Shown: piece after piece, positions 62,773 through 64,000 of the stretch
Position numbering within the stretch: the stretch's first letter is position 1
Layout: every line of letters begins with the position of its first letter
NCBI RefSeq assembly: GCF_900094625.1
Contig: NZ_FMAJ01000003.1
Coordinates: 248,001 to 312,000, forward strand
DNA length: 64,000 bases
Direction of reading: 5' to 3'
Origin: Rhizobium aethiopicum
GTDB taxonomy: Bacteria > Pseudomonadota > Alphaproteobacteria > Rhizobiales > Rhizobiaceae
Program-made: the position numbers and the translations under genes
The notes under the pieces: model-generated
Seen by the model: the letters and a program-made list of their open reading frames with translations, nothing else
Database searches by the model: none
Told to the model about the DNA's origin: nothing

Positions 62773-63631
62773 GCGGCATCATCGTACGCTGACTGAGCCA
62801 GACGCCGGCAAGCACCAAGGCGAAACCGCCGATCTGCGCCGGCGTCAGGCTCTGGCCGAGCGCCAGCCAGCCGAGCAGGGTCGCGACCAAAGGGCTCAGA
62901 AAGCCGAGCGAGGAGATCGCCGACGGCTCGATGCGCGACAGGCCGCGGAACCAGAGCAGGTAGGTGAAGGCGGCTCCGATCAGGCCGAGCCAGGCAATGC
63001 CGGCGATGTTTGCGGCAGTCGGCATCGGCAGCGCCGGTTCGAGCAGAAGGGCGAAGGGCACCAAAAGGATGCCACCCGCCGTCAATTGCCAGGCGGTGAA
63101 AGTGAGGCTTGAGACGGGCGGCGCCCAGCGCCGTGCCAGCACGGTTCCGAACGCCATCGAGACGGCGCCGGCAAGGCCGGCGGCGACACCGATGGAATCG
63201 AGCGCCGCCTTTGGCGTCAACACGAGCAGCCCGACGCCGACCATGCCGACGAATCCTGCCAGCACGGCCAGCGGCTGGATCGGCTTGCCGAGAAAAAGCC
63301 GCGACAGCGCGATGACGATCAGCGGCTGCACGGCGCCGACGGTTGCGGCAACGCCGCCCGGCAGCCTGTAGGCCGAGACGAAGAGCATCGCCCAGAAGAA
63401 CGAGAAGTTCAGCGCGCCGAGAATGAAGGCGCGGCCCCACCACACGCCCGTCGGCAGCTTCCGGACAATCAGCAGCAGAAGCACGCCTGCCGGCAGGGCG
63501 CGCAGCAGAGCGACCGTCAACGGATAGCCCTGCGGCAGGAAGGATGTGGTAACGAAATAGGTGCTGCCCCAGATGGCGGGGGCGATAGCTGTCGTCAGCA
63601 CGTCAGCGAGATATCGGGAATTTGTCTTCAT
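62720..63631 (-). CDS. EamA/RhaT family transporter
   Basis: This 303-residue membrane protein has ten hydrophobic segments in two EamA repeats, with IWGSTYFVTTSFLPQGYPLT near the N-terminus and EPSAISSLGFLSPLVATLLG in the second half. It probably exports a metabolite or drug. The ATG at 63631 faces a MarR-type gene across 81 bases with a strong palindrome. The 3' end overlaps the M29 gene end by 53 bases on the opposite strand. Confidence 0.92.
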   Translation of the reverse strand: MKTNSRYLADVLTTAIAPAIWGSTYFVTTSFLPQGYPLTVALLRALPAGVLLLLIVRKLPTGVWWGRAFILGALNFSFFWAMLFVSAYRLPGGVAATVGAVQPLIVIALSRLFLGKPIQPLAVLAGFVGMVGVGLLVLTPKAALDSIGVAAGLAGAVSMAFGTVLARRWAPPVSSLTFTAWQLTAGGILLVPFALLLEPALPMPTAANIAGIAWLGLIGAAFTYLLWFRGLSRIEPSAISSLGFLSPLVATLLGWLALGQSLTPAQIGGFALVLAGVWLSQRTMMPLRPIRPAASPEPANRPV

Positions 63632-63674
63632 ATCAAGAATCTCTACATCAAGATAATTCGCACATAATGCAATT

Positions 63675-63692
63675 TATCTTGACGTCAAGATA
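63675..63692. promoter_or_regulatory. 18-bp perfect palindromic operator
   Basis: TATCTTGAC at 63675-63683 is followed directly by its reverse complement GTCAAGATA. Related half-sites TATCAAGA (63631-63638) and ATCAAGATA (63648-63656) lie nearer the exporter start. The layout between a MarR-type gene and an exporter gene is that of a MarR-controlled divergent promoter. Confidence 0.75.
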
Positions 63693-63712
63693 TGTAGTGG
63701 TATCGATGCGAC

Positions 63713-64000
63713 ATGGGCGAAGAGAAGCAAGATCACGTCGACAGGATTTTGGCGCAATGGCGGCGCGAGCGGCCGGATCTCGACGTCGAACCGATGGGCA
63801 TCCTCGGGCGCCTGAAACGCCTCGGCACCCATCTCGGCCGCGAAGTCGAAGCCGTGCTTATGACGCACGGGCTTTCCACCTCGGCCTTCGACGTCCTAGC
63901 TACACTTCGTCGCTCCGGCGCACCTCATCGGCTTTCGCCGGGCGAGCTCCTGGAAATGACCATGGTCAGTTCCGGCACGATGACGAACCGGATCGACCAG
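63713..64000 (+). CDS. MarR family transcriptional regulator, N-terminal part (runs off the window)
   Basis: The first 96 residues are visible. They contain a MarR-like helical start and winged helix: VEAVLMTHGLSTSAFDVLAT, LRRSGAPHRLSPGELLEM, TMVSSGTMTNRID, which is the DNA-recognition region. The ATG at 63713 begins MGEEKQDHVDRILAQW; a clear ribosome binding site is not seen. It is divergent from the EamA exporter and probably represses both genes at the palindromes between them. Confidence 0.9.
   Translation, partial: MGEEKQDHVDRILAQWRRERPDLDVEPMGILGRLKRLGTHLGREVEAVLMTHGLSTSAFDVLATLRRSGAPHRLSPGELLEMTMVSSGTMTNRIDQ

Overview
The window is high-GC alphaproteobacterial chromosome, almost certainly Rhizobiaceae and most like the Rhizobium leguminosarum/etli group. 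The pointers are a PmtA-type phospholipid N-methyltransferase, an FzlA-like GST next to uppP and queG, an Atu4866-family protein, an NDUFA9-type protein, many Lrp/LysR/MarR regulators facing small exporters, and a PrsDE-like type I secretion locus. No tRNA, rRNA, CRISPR array or insertion sequence was recognised. Gene names rest on motif reading only; no database search was run.

Layout. 1-8.4 kb: tail of an S10 peptidase, a GFA protein, then a type I secretion locus (a cysteine-free 1180-residue cargo with two tandem 155-residue repeats, an ABC exporter and an HlyD adaptor). 8.4-11.2 kb: Lrp/RidA and GST/LysR divergent pairs. 11.2-14.7 kb: a block with an SRAP (YedK-like) protein lacking its usual histidine and a GGDEF-EAL protein, flanked by broken copies of the lysR end and the prfC end, which shows it was inserted between these formerly adjacent genes. 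14.7-22.9 kb: prfC, dut, two tandem exported paralogues of unknown function, a GNAT gene broken by an amber codon, Lrp plus DMT exporter, LysE and cysK. 23-24.4 kb: an AT-richer single gene for a SEFIR-domain protein, the best candidate for an anti-phage defence gene. 24.6-31.5 kb: comM/yifB, gshB, a cupin gene, amber-interrupted yraN, rsmI, dnaN and a DUF72 gene.

31.6-41.6 kb is mainly core genome: pmtA, a histidine phosphatase, pyrF, a DUF1330 gene, an NDUFA9-like gene, a 50-residue exported peptide, uppP, fzlA-like, queG, an SDR gene, an rlpA-like gene and an RsmB-family methyltransferase. 41.8-46.9 kb is a four-gene imelysin / di-haem oxidoreductase / imelysin / DUF1513 operon, probably for periplasmic iron handling. 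47-49.8 kb: a thioesterase, an MTA/SAH nucleosidase and guaA. 49.8-64 kb is accessory: regulators with divergent small enzyme genes, a frameshifted GyrI-like remnant, an MBL-fold protein without the metal histidines, an MGMT, a desuccinylase-like gene broken by an ochre codon, YbaK, GSTs, an M29 aminopeptidase, and an EamA exporter facing a MarR gene across an 18-bp perfect palindrome.

Three genes (GNAT, yraN, desuccinylase-like) are each interrupted by one in-frame stop that a single C-to-T change on the displayed strand explains, with an otherwise intact reading frame on both sides.
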